NCBI RefSeq assembly: GCF_013395055.1
Contig: NZ_CP058349.1
Coordinates: forward strand, 744,001 to 808,000
Reading direction: 5' to 3'
Length of the DNA stretch: 64,000 bases
Source of the DNA: Pseudomonas sp. ABC1
GTDB taxonomy: Bacteria > Pseudomonadota > Gammaproteobacteria > Pseudomonadales > Pseudomonadaceae
A program made the position numbers and the translations under genes. How positions within the stretch are numbered: the stretch's first letter is position 1; the number at the start of each line of letters is the position of its first letter. The notes below the pieces were generated by a model. The model did not search any database. It worked only from the letters and a program-made list of their open reading frames with translations, and was not told the origin of the DNA. Shown in pieces: positions 52,302 to 61,521 of this stretch.

Positions 52302-53720
52302 ATGGCCTATATCCAAGGGGAGTCCCGTAACCAGACCAGTCTGTTCCCTGTCTCGCTGGAAGAACTAATCCCTGAGGATCATCTCGTTCGTGTCATCGAC
52401 CTGTATGTTGCCAGTCTGGATCTAGGGCACCTAGGTTTTGACAAAGCCCAGCCCAAGGCGACTGGACGCCCCTCTTACGACCCTGCCGATCATCTAAGAC
52501 TCTACCTCTACGGCTATTTTCAACGCATCCGCTCGTCACGGCGTCTTGAAACAGAATGCCAACGCAACATTGAAGTGATGTGGTTGATCAATCGGCTCAA
52601 GCCCGACTTCAAGACCATTGCTGATTTTCGCAAGAACAACAAAGCCGCGTTCGTTTCTACGTGCCGAACCTTTGTACAGTTCTGTCGACCTGCTGGCCTG
52701 ATTGCTGGTGATTTGGTAGCGATTGATGGCAGTAAATTTCAAGCAGTAGCGTCCTCTCGCCGCCATTTGAGCTTAAGTCAGCTCAAGCGACAGGATGAAA
52801 AGCTGGATAAGCGCATCGCCCAATATCTGGCCGAGCTGGACGCTGCAGACAAGGCTGAAGCAGAGCAAGTGATTGATCGCAACGCGATCAAGGCGGCCTT
52901 GGTGAAGCTAGAGTCCAAGCAACGGGACAATCGAAGCTGCCAAGCCTTGATGGAGTCTATGGATCTGGAACAGTTCAACACGCATGAAAGCGATGCCCGA
53001 ATGATGCGTACACCAAAGGGGCCGCGTGTTGCTTATAACGTGCAGTCCGCTGTCGACGCCGAGCACTGTCTGATTTTGCACCACGAGGTGACTCAGGACA
53101 GTGACGACCGTAAACAGCTCGAGCCAATGGCGAAAGCTGCCAAGGCGCATCTGGAGCAGGACGCTCTGACGGTCACAGCGGATATGGGCTACTCGAATGC
53201 TCAGCAGTTTCAAGCATGCGAGGACGTATCCATTACGGCATACGTACCACCAAGCAGAACCTCTAATCCAGGCGGAGAAGCACTCTTCGGGCGAAAGGAC
53301 TTTACCTACGATACCGAACAGGATCGGTATCAATGCCCGGCAGGCAAGTTGCTAAGCCTGAAACAGTGCTCAAAAGGCAGCCGGATCTATCAGGCAGCGG
53401 TTAGCGACTGTACAGCGTGCGCACTGAAAACCCAATGCACGACAGCTCAGCGCCGCTATGTCTCGCGTCACGCGCAGGAAGAAGCTTTCGAGCGTATGGA
53501 GCAGAGGATGGAATTGCACCCAGAGATGATGGTGCGACGCAGGTCCATCGTCGAGCATCCATTTGGCAACCTCAAGCAATGGCTATTTGGAAATGGGCGG
53601 TTCTTGCTACGACAACTTGATGGAGCTAGGGCTGAAATGGCCTTGGCAACTACTGCCTACAACCTCAAACGAGCAATCAGCGTTCTGGGCATTCGGAAAA
53701 TGGTGCAGTTGATAGGCTAA
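52302..53720 (+). CDS. IS1182-family transposase
   Basis: 472 residues from ATG 52302 (MAYIQGESRNQTSLFPVSLEELIPEDHLVR, the usual N-terminus). DDE residues fit D in VAIDGSKFQAV, D in VTADMGYSNAQQF, and E in IVEHPFGNLKQW. A zinc-like CXXC cluster (CTACALKTQC) is in the C-terminal half. No frameshift or stop, so it is likely active. Two hairpins follow (53745-53770 the stronger). Confidence 0.93.
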   Translation: MAYIQGESRNQTSLFPVSLEELIPEDHLVRVIDLYVASLDLGHLGFDKAQPKATGRPSYDPADHLRLYLYGYFQRIRSSRRLETECQRNIEVMWLINRLKPDFKTIADFRKNNKAAFVSTCRTFVQFCRPAGLIAGDLVAIDGSKFQAVASSRRHLSLSQLKRQDEKLDKRIAQYLAELDAADKAEAEQVIDRNAIKAALVKLESKQRDNRSCQALMESMDLEQFNTHESDARMMRTPKGPRVAYNVQSAVDAEHCLILHHEVTQDSDDRKQLEPMAKAAKAHLEQDALTVTADMGYSNAQQFQACEDVSITAYVPPSRTSNPGGEALFGRKDFTYDTEQDRYQCPAGKLLSLKQCSKGSRIYQAAVSDCTACALKTQCTTAQRRYVSRHAQEEAFERMEQRMELHPEMMVRRRSIVEHPFGNLKQWLFGNGRFLLRQLDGARAEMALATTAYNLKRAISVLGIRKMVQLIG

Positions 53721-53837
53721 AAGGCCTTTTCCAGTACAAAAAACAAACGCCCGAACAAGTCGGGGCGTTTGGTTTAAGGCCTGCCAGTGTGTTTTCACAC
53801 AGTCTGTTTGGGCGCCGTTTTCGTTTCCAGTCATCGC

Positions 53838-54854
53838 TCAGTCAGCGATTTCACGCTGCCGCTTCTTCGGCAGGATCGACAGGAAATTGTCCCGCGCCAC
53901 CTGCATCGCGACATCCTCGGGCAAGGCATCGAGGAAGGGTGCAAAGCCCTGCAATACCTCCCCCACGCGATCGAACGAACCCACCACATCCGAGCCCAGC
54001 ATAAACCGCGTCGGGTAGTGTTCGACCAGCTTCACCCATCCCGCATCAGGCCGCCCCTTGGCATCGAGCAGGTACGGTTCCAGCACGGTCCAGGACAGGT
54101 CGATATAGAGATTGGGATAGGCCTCCAGCAGACGGGTCACCGTTGGCAACAGGAACTCCAGTTTCTCCTGATGACGGTGCAATTCCATGCTGGTCCCGGC
54201 ATGCGCCCAGATGAAACGGGTCTTCGGGTGCTTCTCCAGTGACTCCTCCAGTTCCTCCAGATAGAGCGGGTTGCGCTCGCGCTTGGAGGTGATGTTGGAA
54301 TGCAACATCACCGGCAGGTCGAATTCGGCTGCCAGTCGGTATACCCGTGCCAGCGCCTCGTTGTTGGCACGCGGCGCATCGCCATGAATCAGGGCGGTCA
54401 AGTCATCGTGACGGGTGAAGATCTCGCCGATACCCTGCCAGAGCCCTGGATCGAGTTCGAGCATGCGCCGGATATGCGCATCGGCGTTCTTGTCGTTGGG
54501 ATTGAAGCCCGACAGGAAGGGGTGGAAGCGATCCTGCTGCTCAGCCGTCAGCTGTTTGTAGGCATGGGCGATCAACACATCGGTGGCGCTGTACCAGTAG
54601 GCGTTGGCATCGTCGCCTGCGTAATAGCGCGGCCGCTTGGGTTCGTTCTCGTCCCACTTCTTCGCCACCGGGATACCGGAGAGCATGATGTGGTCGATGG
54701 CGGCCTCGTCCATCTGCCGCAGCAGTTTGTTCATGCCGTCGGTTTCCTGGAAGAAGTCGACGTAGTGCAGGTGGGCATCGCTGTAGCGGTAGTCACGGGC
54801 CTGGGCCACGGAAACCAGTAACAGCGCGAACAGGCAGAGAACACAACGGGGCAT
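53838..54854 (-). CDS. Exported amidohydrolase (TIM-barrel, family 2)
   Basis: 338 residues with a signal peptide (MPRCVLCLFALLLVSVAQA). Metal-binding blocks: DAHLHYVDFF near the N-terminus, the mid-barrel MLHSNIT, WAHAGTS, and late GSDVVGSF. Related to amidohydrolase_2 (PF04909); substrate unknown. Convergent with fabB and sharing its split terminator, now 16 bp from its stop. Confidence 0.86.
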   Translation of the reverse strand: MPRCVLCLFALLLVSVAQARDYRYSDAHLHYVDFFQETDGMNKLLRQMDEAAIDHIMLSGIPVAKKWDENEPKRPRYYAGDDANAYWYSATDVLIAHAYKQLTAEQQDRFHPFLSGFNPNDKNADAHIRRMLELDPGLWQGIGEIFTRHDDLTALIHGDAPRANNEALARVYRLAAEFDLPVMLHSNITSKRERNPLYLEELEESLEKHPKTRFIWAHAGTSMELHRHQEKLEFLLPTVTRLLEAYPNLYIDLSWTVLEPYLLDAKGRPDAGWVKLVEHYPTRFMLGSDVVGSFDRVGEVLQGFAPFLDALPEDVAMQVARDNFLSILPKKRQREIAD

Positions 54855-54960
54855 GGACAAACGGAACTCCTCATGCGGCAAAGGTGAATTCCATAGACCG
54901 CCAAAGGAAGTTTTCCGTTCAGCGCCAGGACTCAACCAGCAAGGTCCGCTTCTGCCGCAT

Positions 54961-54993
54961 GAAAAAGAACGCCCCGGCAAGCCAGGGCGTTCG
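54961..54993 (-). terminator. Rho-independent terminator of htpG
   Basis: On the minus strand GAACGCCC...GGGGCGTTC then TTTTTC, 18 bp past the htpG stop. Confidence 0.88.
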
Positions 54994-55011
54994 TCTGTCG
55001 CTCGACAAACG

Positions 55012-56916
55012 TCAGGCGGACAGTTCCACCAGCAGCTTGTTCAGACGCTGCACATAGGCGGCAGGGTCTTTCAGGCTGTCACCGGCGGCCAGGGCGGCCT
55101 GGTCGAAGAGGATGTGCGAAAGATCGGTGAAGCGGTCTTCATCCGGCTCGGCATCCAGCTTCTCGATCAGCGGGTGAGTCGGGTTGAATTCGAAGATCGG
55201 CTTGGAGTCCGGCACTTTCTGCCCACTGGCCTCGAGGATCTGGCGCATCTGCAAGCCCAGGTCCTGCTGGCCGATGGCGAGGATCGCCGGCGAGTCGGTC
55301 AGGCGATGGGACACACGCACCTCGGCGACTTCGTCGCCCAACGCGGTCTTCAGGCGCTCGACCAGCCCTTCCTTGTCCTTGGCGACTTCTTCCTGGGCCT
55401 TCTTGTCCTCCTCCGAGTCCAGGCTGCCGAGGTCCAGATCGCCACGGGCGACGTCGACGAACCGCTTGCCATCGAACTCGCTCAGGTGGCTCATCAGCCA
55501 CTCGTCGATACGGTCGGTGAGCAGCAGTACCTCGATGCCTTTCTTGCGGAACACTTCCAGGTGCGGGCTGTTCTTGACTTGGTCATAGGACTCGCCGGTA
55601 AGGAAGTAGATCTTGTCCTGGCCTTCCTTGAAGCGCGACACGTAGTCGGCCAGCGCAACGACCTGCTCGCCGCCCTCGCCAGCCGTAGAGGCGAAACGCA
55701 ACAGACCCGCGATTTTCTCCTTATTGGCGAAGTCTTCCGCCGGACCTTCCTTGAGCACCTGGCCGAATGCCTTCCAGAAGCTCTTGTACTGCTCGGTATC
55801 GTTCTTCGCCAGCTTCTCCAGCATGTCCAGCACGCGCTTGGTCAACGCCGACTTCATCGAGTCGATGACCGGGTCTTTCTGCAGGATCTCGCGGGAGACG
55901 TTCAGCGACAGGTCATTGGAGTCCACCACACCCTTGATGAAGCGCAGGTACAGCGGCAGGAACTCGTCGGCCTGGTCCATGATGAACACGCGCTGCACAT
56001 AGAGCTTGAGGCCCTTGGGCGCTTCGCGGTGATACAGGTCGAACGGCGCGCGAGTCGGCACATAGAGCAGCGAGGTGTATTCCAGCTTGCCCTCGACCTT
56101 GTTGTGGCTCCAGGCCAGCGGGTTGTCGAAGTCGTGGGAGACGTGCTTGTAGAACTCCTGGTACTGCTCGTCCGTCACCTCGGTGCGCGGGCGGGTCCAC
56201 AGCGCACTAGCGCGGTTGACGGTTTCCCATTCGGGCTCGGCCGGTTTGTCTTCTTCCTTGCCGACGTGCTCTTTCGGCAGCTCGATCGGCAGGGCGATAT
56301 GGTCCGAGTACTTCTTGATCACATTGCGCAGGCGCCAGCCATTGGCGAAGTCGCTTTCATCTTTCTTCAGGTGCAGCACGATACGCGTACCGCGCTCGGG
56401 CTTGTCGATGGTGGCGATCTCGAAATCACCCTCGCCCTTCGACGACCAGTGCACGCCCTCGCTGGCCGGCAGGCCTGCGCGGCGGGTGAAGACTTCGACC
56501 TGTTCGGCGACGATGAAGGCCGAGTAGAAACCCACGCCGAATTGGCCGATCAGGTGCGAATCCTTCTTCTGGTCACCGGAAAGGTTCTTCAGGAAGTCGG
56601 CGGTACCGGACTTGGCGATGGTGCCCAGGTGCGCGATGGTTTCGTCGCGGCTCATGCCGATACCGTTGTCATCGAGGGTGACGGTATTGGCTTCGGCGTC
56701 GAAACTGACGCGGATCCTCAGCTCATCGCCGCCTTCCAGCAACTCGGGCTTGGCCAGTGCTTCGAAACGCAGCTTGTCGACCGCATCGGATGCGTTGGAG
56801 ACCAACTCGCGAAGGAAGATTTCCTTGTTGGAATACAGCGAGTGAATCATCAGGTGAAGCAGTTGCTTCACTTCGGTCTGGAAGCCAAGGGTCTCTTTTT
56901 GAGTCTCCGCACTCAT
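55012..56916 (-). CDS. htpG: Molecular chaperone HtpG (Hsp90)
   Basis: 634-residue ATP-dependent chaperone: N-terminal GHKL ATPase (ELVSNASDAVDKLR, DNGIGM, GQFGVGFYSAFIVA), middle domain with R in NVSREILQ, and C-terminal dimer domain. ATG 56916 (MSAETQKETLGFQTEVKQLL) fits the family; GGAGG is ten bases upstream. Confidence 0.97.
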   Translation of the reverse strand: MSAETQKETLGFQTEVKQLLHLMIHSLYSNKEIFLRELVSNASDAVDKLRFEALAKPELLEGGDELRIRVSFDAEANTVTLDDNGIGMSRDETIAHLGTIAKSGTADFLKNLSGDQKKDSHLIGQFGVGFYSAFIVAEQVEVFTRRAGLPASEGVHWSSKGEGDFEIATIDKPERGTRIVLHLKKDESDFANGWRLRNVIKKYSDHIALPIELPKEHVGKEEDKPAEPEWETVNRASALWTRPRTEVTDEQYQEFYKHVSHDFDNPLAWSHNKVEGKLEYTSLLYVPTRAPFDLYHREAPKGLKLYVQRVFIMDQADEFLPLYLRFIKGVVDSNDLSLNVSREILQKDPVIDSMKSALTKRVLDMLEKLAKNDTEQYKSFWKAFGQVLKEGPAEDFANKEKIAGLLRFASTAGEGGEQVVALADYVSRFKEGQDKIYFLTGESYDQVKNSPHLEVFRKKGIEVLLLTDRIDEWLMSHLSEFDGKRFVDVARGDLDLGSLDSEEDKKAQEEVAKDKEGLVERLKTALGDEVAEVRVSHRLTDSPAILAIGQQDLGLQMRQILEASGQKVPDSKPIFEFNPTHPLIEKLDAEPDEDRFTDLSHILFDQAALAAGDSLKDPAAYVQRLNKLLVELSA

Positions 56917-57060
56917 CCTACATCCTCCAATCATCAATGGCAGGGACCGCTACTGCGGCGATGCGAACAAAGATGGGGGCGTGCAGGATGTTTTCAAGGG
57001 CGCGGGATGCCCGGATCGAATGATTGCCATACGCATCATTTCCAAACCAGGACCTGCCCG

Positions 57061-57786
57061 CTACTCCAGAGGCGTCTCCACCGCAGAAGTCGGGGTGTAG
57101 ACCATTACCTTGAGCACGTCTGAATGGAACTCGCGGCGGTAGAGAATCACCACGACGCCAGCCGTCACCAGCATGAAGAACCATGGGTTGATGAACCAGG
57201 ATAGGATCGACATGCCGAAATAATAGGCGCGCAAGCCGAAGTTGAACTGGTTGGCCGCCATCGATATGACCCTTGCCGCCCGCTTGGCGAAAGCCCTGCG
57301 CTCCAGGTCGCTGACATTGTGCTCGCCGACCATCGGTGCGGACGCCACCAGAATCGCCGCGAAGTTGTACTGGCGCATGCACCAACTGAACGTGAAGAAG
57401 GCATAGACGAACACCACCGCCAGCCCCAGCAGCTTGATCTCGGACAGCCCGCGACTGGCCGGCTGCGCGAACGGCAGGTCACCCAGCAGCGACACCGCAC
57501 GCTCGGAAGCCCCCAGCGCCGTGACGATACCGGCCAGGATGATCAGGGTGCTGGAGGCGAAGAACGCGGCATTGCGCTCCAGGTTGCCGATCACGTTGGC
57601 ATCGGCGATGCGGTTGTCACGTTGCAGCAGGCGCCGCATCCAGTCCACCCGATAAAGGTGCAGCACGCTGGCCAGGCAAGCGGTGTCCCGCCCTCTCCAC
57701 TCGGCATAGAAGGTGTAGCCCACCCAGCACACCAGGAACCAGCAGACAGCCAGCAGGTGCTGCCAATAATCGTGGATGAAGCTCAT
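57061..57786 (-). CDS. DUF599 membrane protein
   Basis: 241 residues with four helices (about 6-26, 75-95, 115-135 and 195-215). DUF599 family; no function known. The ATG at 57786 overlaps the BrnQ-type gene's stop (TGATG). Confidence 0.84.
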   Translation of the reverse strand: MSFIHDYWQHLLAVCWFLVCWVGYTFYAEWRGRDTACLASVLHLYRVDWMRRLLQRDNRIADANVIGNLERNAAFFASSTLIILAGIVTALGASERAVSLLGDLPFAQPASRGLSEIKLLGLAVVFVYAFFTFSWCMRQYNFAAILVASAPMVGEHNVSDLERRAFAKRAARVISMAANQFNFGLRAYYFGMSILSWFINPWFFMLVTAGVVVILYRREFHSDVLKVMVYTPTSAVETPLE

Positions 57787-59102
57787 CAAGGTCTCTCCTG
57801 CAACAGCGGGCGGCCATGGATGCGGTCCCACAGGATCGCCAGGGCCAGCGTCGACACCACCGGCACCACCCAACCCAGGTTCAACCCCGCCAGGGGTAAA
57901 CGGTCCAGCATCCAGGGCAAGGCGACATCGACCCCAGTCGAACGGAAGCCGTCGATCATGCCAAAGAACAACGTGACCGCCATGACAGGGATCATCACAC
58001 GACTGGAAGACAGCCAGAAGCGGTCGAGCAGGCTCAACACGACCAACACGATCGCCAGCGGATAAAGCCCTGCCATCACGGGTATCGACAGACTGATCAG
58101 TTGGTTCAACCCGATATTGGACACAGCGAAACTGAACAATGTGAAGACCCACACCACGAGGCTGTAGGGAATACGCAGCAGATCGCTGAAAAACTCACCG
58201 CACGCCACCAGCAAACCGACACCGGTGGTAAGGCAGGCCAACAGGATCACACCGGACAACAGCAGAATGCCGCCCCGACCAAAGGTGTGCTCGACATAGG
58301 CGGTCAGCACCTGACCACCATTCTCGGCACCCTGGGCGACCTCATGGCTACCCGCACCCAGGTAGAAAAGCGACAGATAGACCGCCGACAGGCCCACCGC
58401 TGCGATCAGCCCGGCGATGCTGGTGTAGCGCGTGATCAGACCCAGGTCAGTGATGCCTCGTCCACGCACGGCAGTGGCGATGACCACGCCGAAGACCAGC
58501 GCTCCCAGCGCATCCATGGTCAGGTAGCCGTCCAGGAAGCCGTTCAGCATGGGTTGTTCACGGTAGCTGTCCGATGCCGCCCCCGGCGCGCCGGCCGGCA
58601 TGAACAGCGCCGCGCCGCCAAGCACCAGCAAGGCCAGCAGCAGGACAGGCGTGACCACCTTGCCGACACGGTCGAGCAAACGCCCTGGCGAGAGCACGAA
58701 GAACAAGGCGACCGCGAAATAAAGCGATGTGTAGATGAGCAACGCGAGCGCACTGTCACCGACGAAAGGCACCACCCCGATCTCGAAGGAAACCACCGCC
58801 GTACGCGGCGTGGCGAACAGAGGCCCAACCGCCAGGTAGACCGCAACTGCCAGCAGTACACCCGCCTTGCGCCCCAAGGGTGCGGTCAGACCAGGCATGC
58901 CGCCACCGACACGCGCCAGGGCCACCACCGTCAGCAGTGGCAGACCGACACCGGTCAGAAGGAAGCCCGCGGCGGTGCTCCACAGACGATCCCCCGCCGC
59001 CAGCCCGGCACTGGCGGGGAAGATGATATTTCCCGCACCGAGAAACAACGCGAAGGTCAGGAAACCCAGCGCCAGCAGATCGAAACCTTTCAAACGAACC
59101 AT
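57786..59102 (-). CDS. brnQ: Branched-chain amino acid carrier (BrnQ/BraB)
   Basis: 438 residues and 12 helices of the LIVCS family: sodium-coupled uptake of leucine, isoleucine and valine. N-terminal block LTFALFLGAGNIIFPASAG is characteristic. In P. aeruginosa the gene at this place is braB; which of several paralogues this is cannot be told by eye. Confidence 0.92.
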   Translation of the reverse strand: MVRLKGFDLLALGFLTFALFLGAGNIIFPASAGLAAGDRLWSTAAGFLLTGVGLPLLTVVALARVGGGMPGLTAPLGRKAGVLLAVAVYLAVGPLFATPRTAVVSFEIGVVPFVGDSALALLIYTSLYFAVALFFVLSPGRLLDRVGKVVTPVLLLALLVLGGAALFMPAGAPGAASDSYREQPMLNGFLDGYLTMDALGALVFGVVIATAVRGRGITDLGLITRYTSIAGLIAAVGLSAVYLSLFYLGAGSHEVAQGAENGGQVLTAYVEHTFGRGGILLLSGVILLACLTTGVGLLVACGEFFSDLLRIPYSLVVWVFTLFSFAVSNIGLNQLISLSIPVMAGLYPLAIVLVVLSLLDRFWLSSSRVMIPVMAVTLFFGMIDGFRSTGVDVALPWMLDRLPLAGLNLGWVVPVVSTLALAILWDRIHGRPLLQERP

Positions 59103-59146
59103 CGGATATCAAGCATTCCAGAAGTACCGCCTTGCAAAAATGACAA

Positions 59147-59166
59147 AGGCCACACAACGGTGGCCT
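59147..59166 (-). terminator. Terminator of sucD
   Basis: AGGCCAC/GTGGCCT stem with a 6-nt loop between sucD and brnQ; on the minus strand it ends in TTTGTCATTTTT. Confidence 0.75.
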
Positions 59167-59183
59167 CTGCCCCCACACATCAA

Positions 59184-60059
59184 TCAGCGCCAGCCCGTGA
59201 CCTCGGCCAGCGCCTTGCCGATCTCGTCCAGTGAACGCACCGTTCGCACACCGGCATCTTCCAGAGCAGCGAACTTCTCCAGTGCGGTCCCCTTGCCACC
59301 CGAGATGATCGCCCCGGCATGCCCCATACGCTTGCCCGCTGGCGCCGTCACACCGGCGATATAGGACACCACCGGCTTGCTGACATGCGCCTTGATATAG
59401 GCTGCGGCCTCCTCCTCGGCACTGCCGCCGATTTCGCCGATCATCACGATGGCCTCCGTCTGCGGATCAGCCTCGAACAGTTCGAGCACATCGATGAAGC
59501 TGGTTCCGGGGATCGGGTCGCCGCCGATGCCGACGCAGGTCGACTGACCGAAACCCGCATCGGTGGTCTGCTTCACCGCCTCGTAGGTCAGGGTGCCGGA
59601 GCGCGAAACGATACCGACCTTGCCCGGCATATGGATGTGCCCCGGCTGGATGCCGATCTTGCAGGCGCCTGGCGTGATCACACCCGGGCAGTTAGGGCCG
59701 ATCAGGCGCACGCCCAGCTCATCGCATTTGACCTTGACCTGCAGCATGTCCAGTGTGGGAATGCCCTCGGTAATGCAGACGATCAGCCGGATACCGGCAA
59801 AGGCCGCCTCGAGGATCGAATCCTTGCAGAAGGGTGCAGGCACATAGATGACCGATGCGTCGGCCCCCGTCTGCTCCACGGCTTCTTGTACCGTGTCGAA
59901 TACGGGCAGCCCCAGGTGCTGCGTACCGCCCTTGCCCGGCGTAACGCCGCCCACCATGCGCGTGCCATAGGCAATCGCCTGTTCGGAGTGGAACGTGCCC
60001 TGGGCCCCAGTGAAGCCCTGACAGATGACGCGGGTATCCTTATCGATGAGGATGCTCAT
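59184..60059 (-). CDS. sucD: Succinyl-CoA ligase alpha subunit
   Basis: 291 residues. CoA-binding domain (GFTGAQGTFHSEQAI) and the phosphohistidine H247 (KRMGHAGAI). Stop-start abuts sucC with no gap. Confidence 0.97.
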   Translation of the reverse strand: MSILIDKDTRVICQGFTGAQGTFHSEQAIAYGTRMVGGVTPGKGGTQHLGLPVFDTVQEAVEQTGADASVIYVPAPFCKDSILEAAFAGIRLIVCITEGIPTLDMLQVKVKCDELGVRLIGPNCPGVITPGACKIGIQPGHIHMPGKVGIVSRSGTLTYEAVKQTTDAGFGQSTCVGIGGDPIPGTSFIDVLELFEADPQTEAIVMIGEIGGSAEEEAAAYIKAHVSKPVVSYIAGVTAPAGKRMGHAGAIISGGKGTALEKFAALEDAGVRTVRSLDEIGKALAEVTGWR

Positions 60060-61226
60060 TCACTTGCCCTCCGCGGCTTTGACGACCTGCATGGCCGCAT
60101 CGGTCAGGCTGGTGGCACCGATGATATTGAACCCGCTCTCGCCCAGCATTCTCGCGCCAAGCTCGGCATTGTTGCCCTCCAGGCGCACGACCACCGGCAC
60201 CTTGACCCCGACCTCGCGCACGGCGTCGATGATGCCTTCGGCGATCATGTCGCAGCGCACGATGCCGCCAAAGATATTCACCAGCACCGCCACGACGTTG
60301 CTGTCGGAAAGAATGATCTTGAATGCTTCGCTGACCCGCTCGCCGGTCGCACCACCGCCCACGTCGAGAAAGTTGGCCGGACGGCCGCCATAGAGATTGA
60401 CGATATCCATGGTGCCCATGGCCAGCCCCGCACCATTGACCATGCAGCCGATATTACCGTCCAGCGCTACATAGTTGAGCTCCCAGCGCGCGGCGAGGGA
60501 TTCGCGCGGATCATCCTGGGAAGTGTCCTGCATGCCACGCAGCCGGGGCTGGCGATAGATCGCATTGCCGTCGATATTCAGCTTGGCATCCAGGCAATGC
60601 AGGTTGCCGTCCTTCTTGATCACCAGCGGGTTCACTTCCAGCAGCGCCAGGTCGTAATCGGCGAAGAGTTTCGCCAATCCCATGAAGATGCTGGTGAATT
60701 GCTTGACCTGCTCGCCCTGCAAGCCCAGTTGAAAAGCCAGCGCTCGCCCTTGGAAAGGCTGGGCGCCAACCAATGGGTCGATGGTGGCCTTGAGTATCTT
60801 CTCGGGTGTCTCATGGGCAACCCGCTCGATATCCATGCCGCCTTCGGTCGAGGCCATGAACACGACACGGCGGCTGGAGCGATCCACCACCGCACCGAGG
60901 TAGAGTTCCTTGGCGATCTCCGTGCAGGCTTCCACGAGAATCATGTTCACCGGCTGCCCGGCGGCATCGGTCTGATAGGTCGCCAGCCGCTCCCCGAGCC
61001 AGCGTTGGGCGAACGCACGCGCCTCGTCCTTGCTGTGCACCTTCTGCACCCCGCCCGCCTTGCCACGACCGCCGGCATGCACCTGTGCCTTGACGATCCA
61101 CTCAGTACCACCAATCTTGTCGCACGCCTCGGCCGCTTCCTTCGGACTGTCCACGGCATAGCCTGTCGACACAGGCAATCCATACTCGGCGAACAGTTGC
61201 TTACCCTGATATTCGTGAAGATTCAT
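60060..61226 (-). CDS. sucC: Succinyl-CoA ligase beta subunit
   Basis: 388 residues: ATP-grasp domain (MNLHEYQGKQLFAEYGLPVSTG; KAQVHAGGRGKAGGV) and C-terminal CoA-ligase domain (VNIFGGIVRCD, RLEGNNAELG). First gene of sucCD; the 210 bp upstream hold its promoter region and the lpd terminator. Confidence 0.98.
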   Translation of the reverse strand: MNLHEYQGKQLFAEYGLPVSTGYAVDSPKEAAEACDKIGGTEWIVKAQVHAGGRGKAGGVQKVHSKDEARAFAQRWLGERLATYQTDAAGQPVNMILVEACTEIAKELYLGAVVDRSSRRVVFMASTEGGMDIERVAHETPEKILKATIDPLVGAQPFQGRALAFQLGLQGEQVKQFTSIFMGLAKLFADYDLALLEVNPLVIKKDGNLHCLDAKLNIDGNAIYRQPRLRGMQDTSQDDPRESLAARWELNYVALDGNIGCMVNGAGLAMGTMDIVNLYGGRPANFLDVGGGATGERVSEAFKIILSDSNVVAVLVNIFGGIVRCDMIAEGIIDAVREVGVKVPVVVRLEGNNAELGARMLGESGFNIIGATSLTDAAMQVVKAAEGK

Positions 61227-61437
61227 GCTGGTCTACCATTGGTTGGACTTGTAGTGGTATTGCGCATTTCCGTCTCACAGCCAAGCCATTGAAAACTGCT
61301 CCGGCACTTTTCAATGACCTGTATCACTTAGAGCCTGTTACCGGCCTCGCGAGCCAGCGTCTTTTGGCACAGTCGGAGCAACGCACAGCAGACCTTGAAC
61401 AGAGACTCTTAATACTTTAGTCGCACCCAGAAACGAC

Positions 61438-61469
61438 AAAGCGCAGTGTTCCAGAGAACACTGCGCTTT
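61438..61469. terminator. Terminator between lpd and sucC
   Basis: Perfect 14-bp stem AAAGCGCAGTGTTC/GAACACTGCGCTTT with CAGA loop, 53 bp after the lpd stop. Confidence 0.88.
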
Positions 61470-61521
61470 GCCTAGGGGCCGGAGATGTTTGGAAAAACTC
61501 ACCGGCCCACCACCACGAGAA

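Larger units (their letters stand above)
52222..53806 (+). mobile_element. IS1182-type insertion sequence
   Basis: 1585 bp with 16-bp perfect terminal inverted repeats CAGACTGTGTGAAAAC (52222-52237; inverse at 53791-53806), flanked by 4-bp direct repeats TTTG (52218-52221 and 53807-53810). Single transposase gene, intact. Lies in the loop of the fabB terminator. Confidence 0.92.
52206..53822 (+). terminator. fabB terminator split by the insertion sequence
   Basis: Left arm GAAAACGGCGCC (52206-52217) and right arm GGCGCCGTTTTC (53811-53822) are perfect complements, now 1.6 kb apart. Joining them across the insertion with one TTTG gives a 12-bp stem with a TTTG loop and T-run, serving fabB and the convergent amidohydrolase gene. 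Confidence 0.88.

Noticed and set aside
54853..57123. 756-codon plus-strand frame opposite htpG
   Set aside because: Shadow of htpG; His/Gln/Val-rich composition typical of antisense frames in high-GC DNA.
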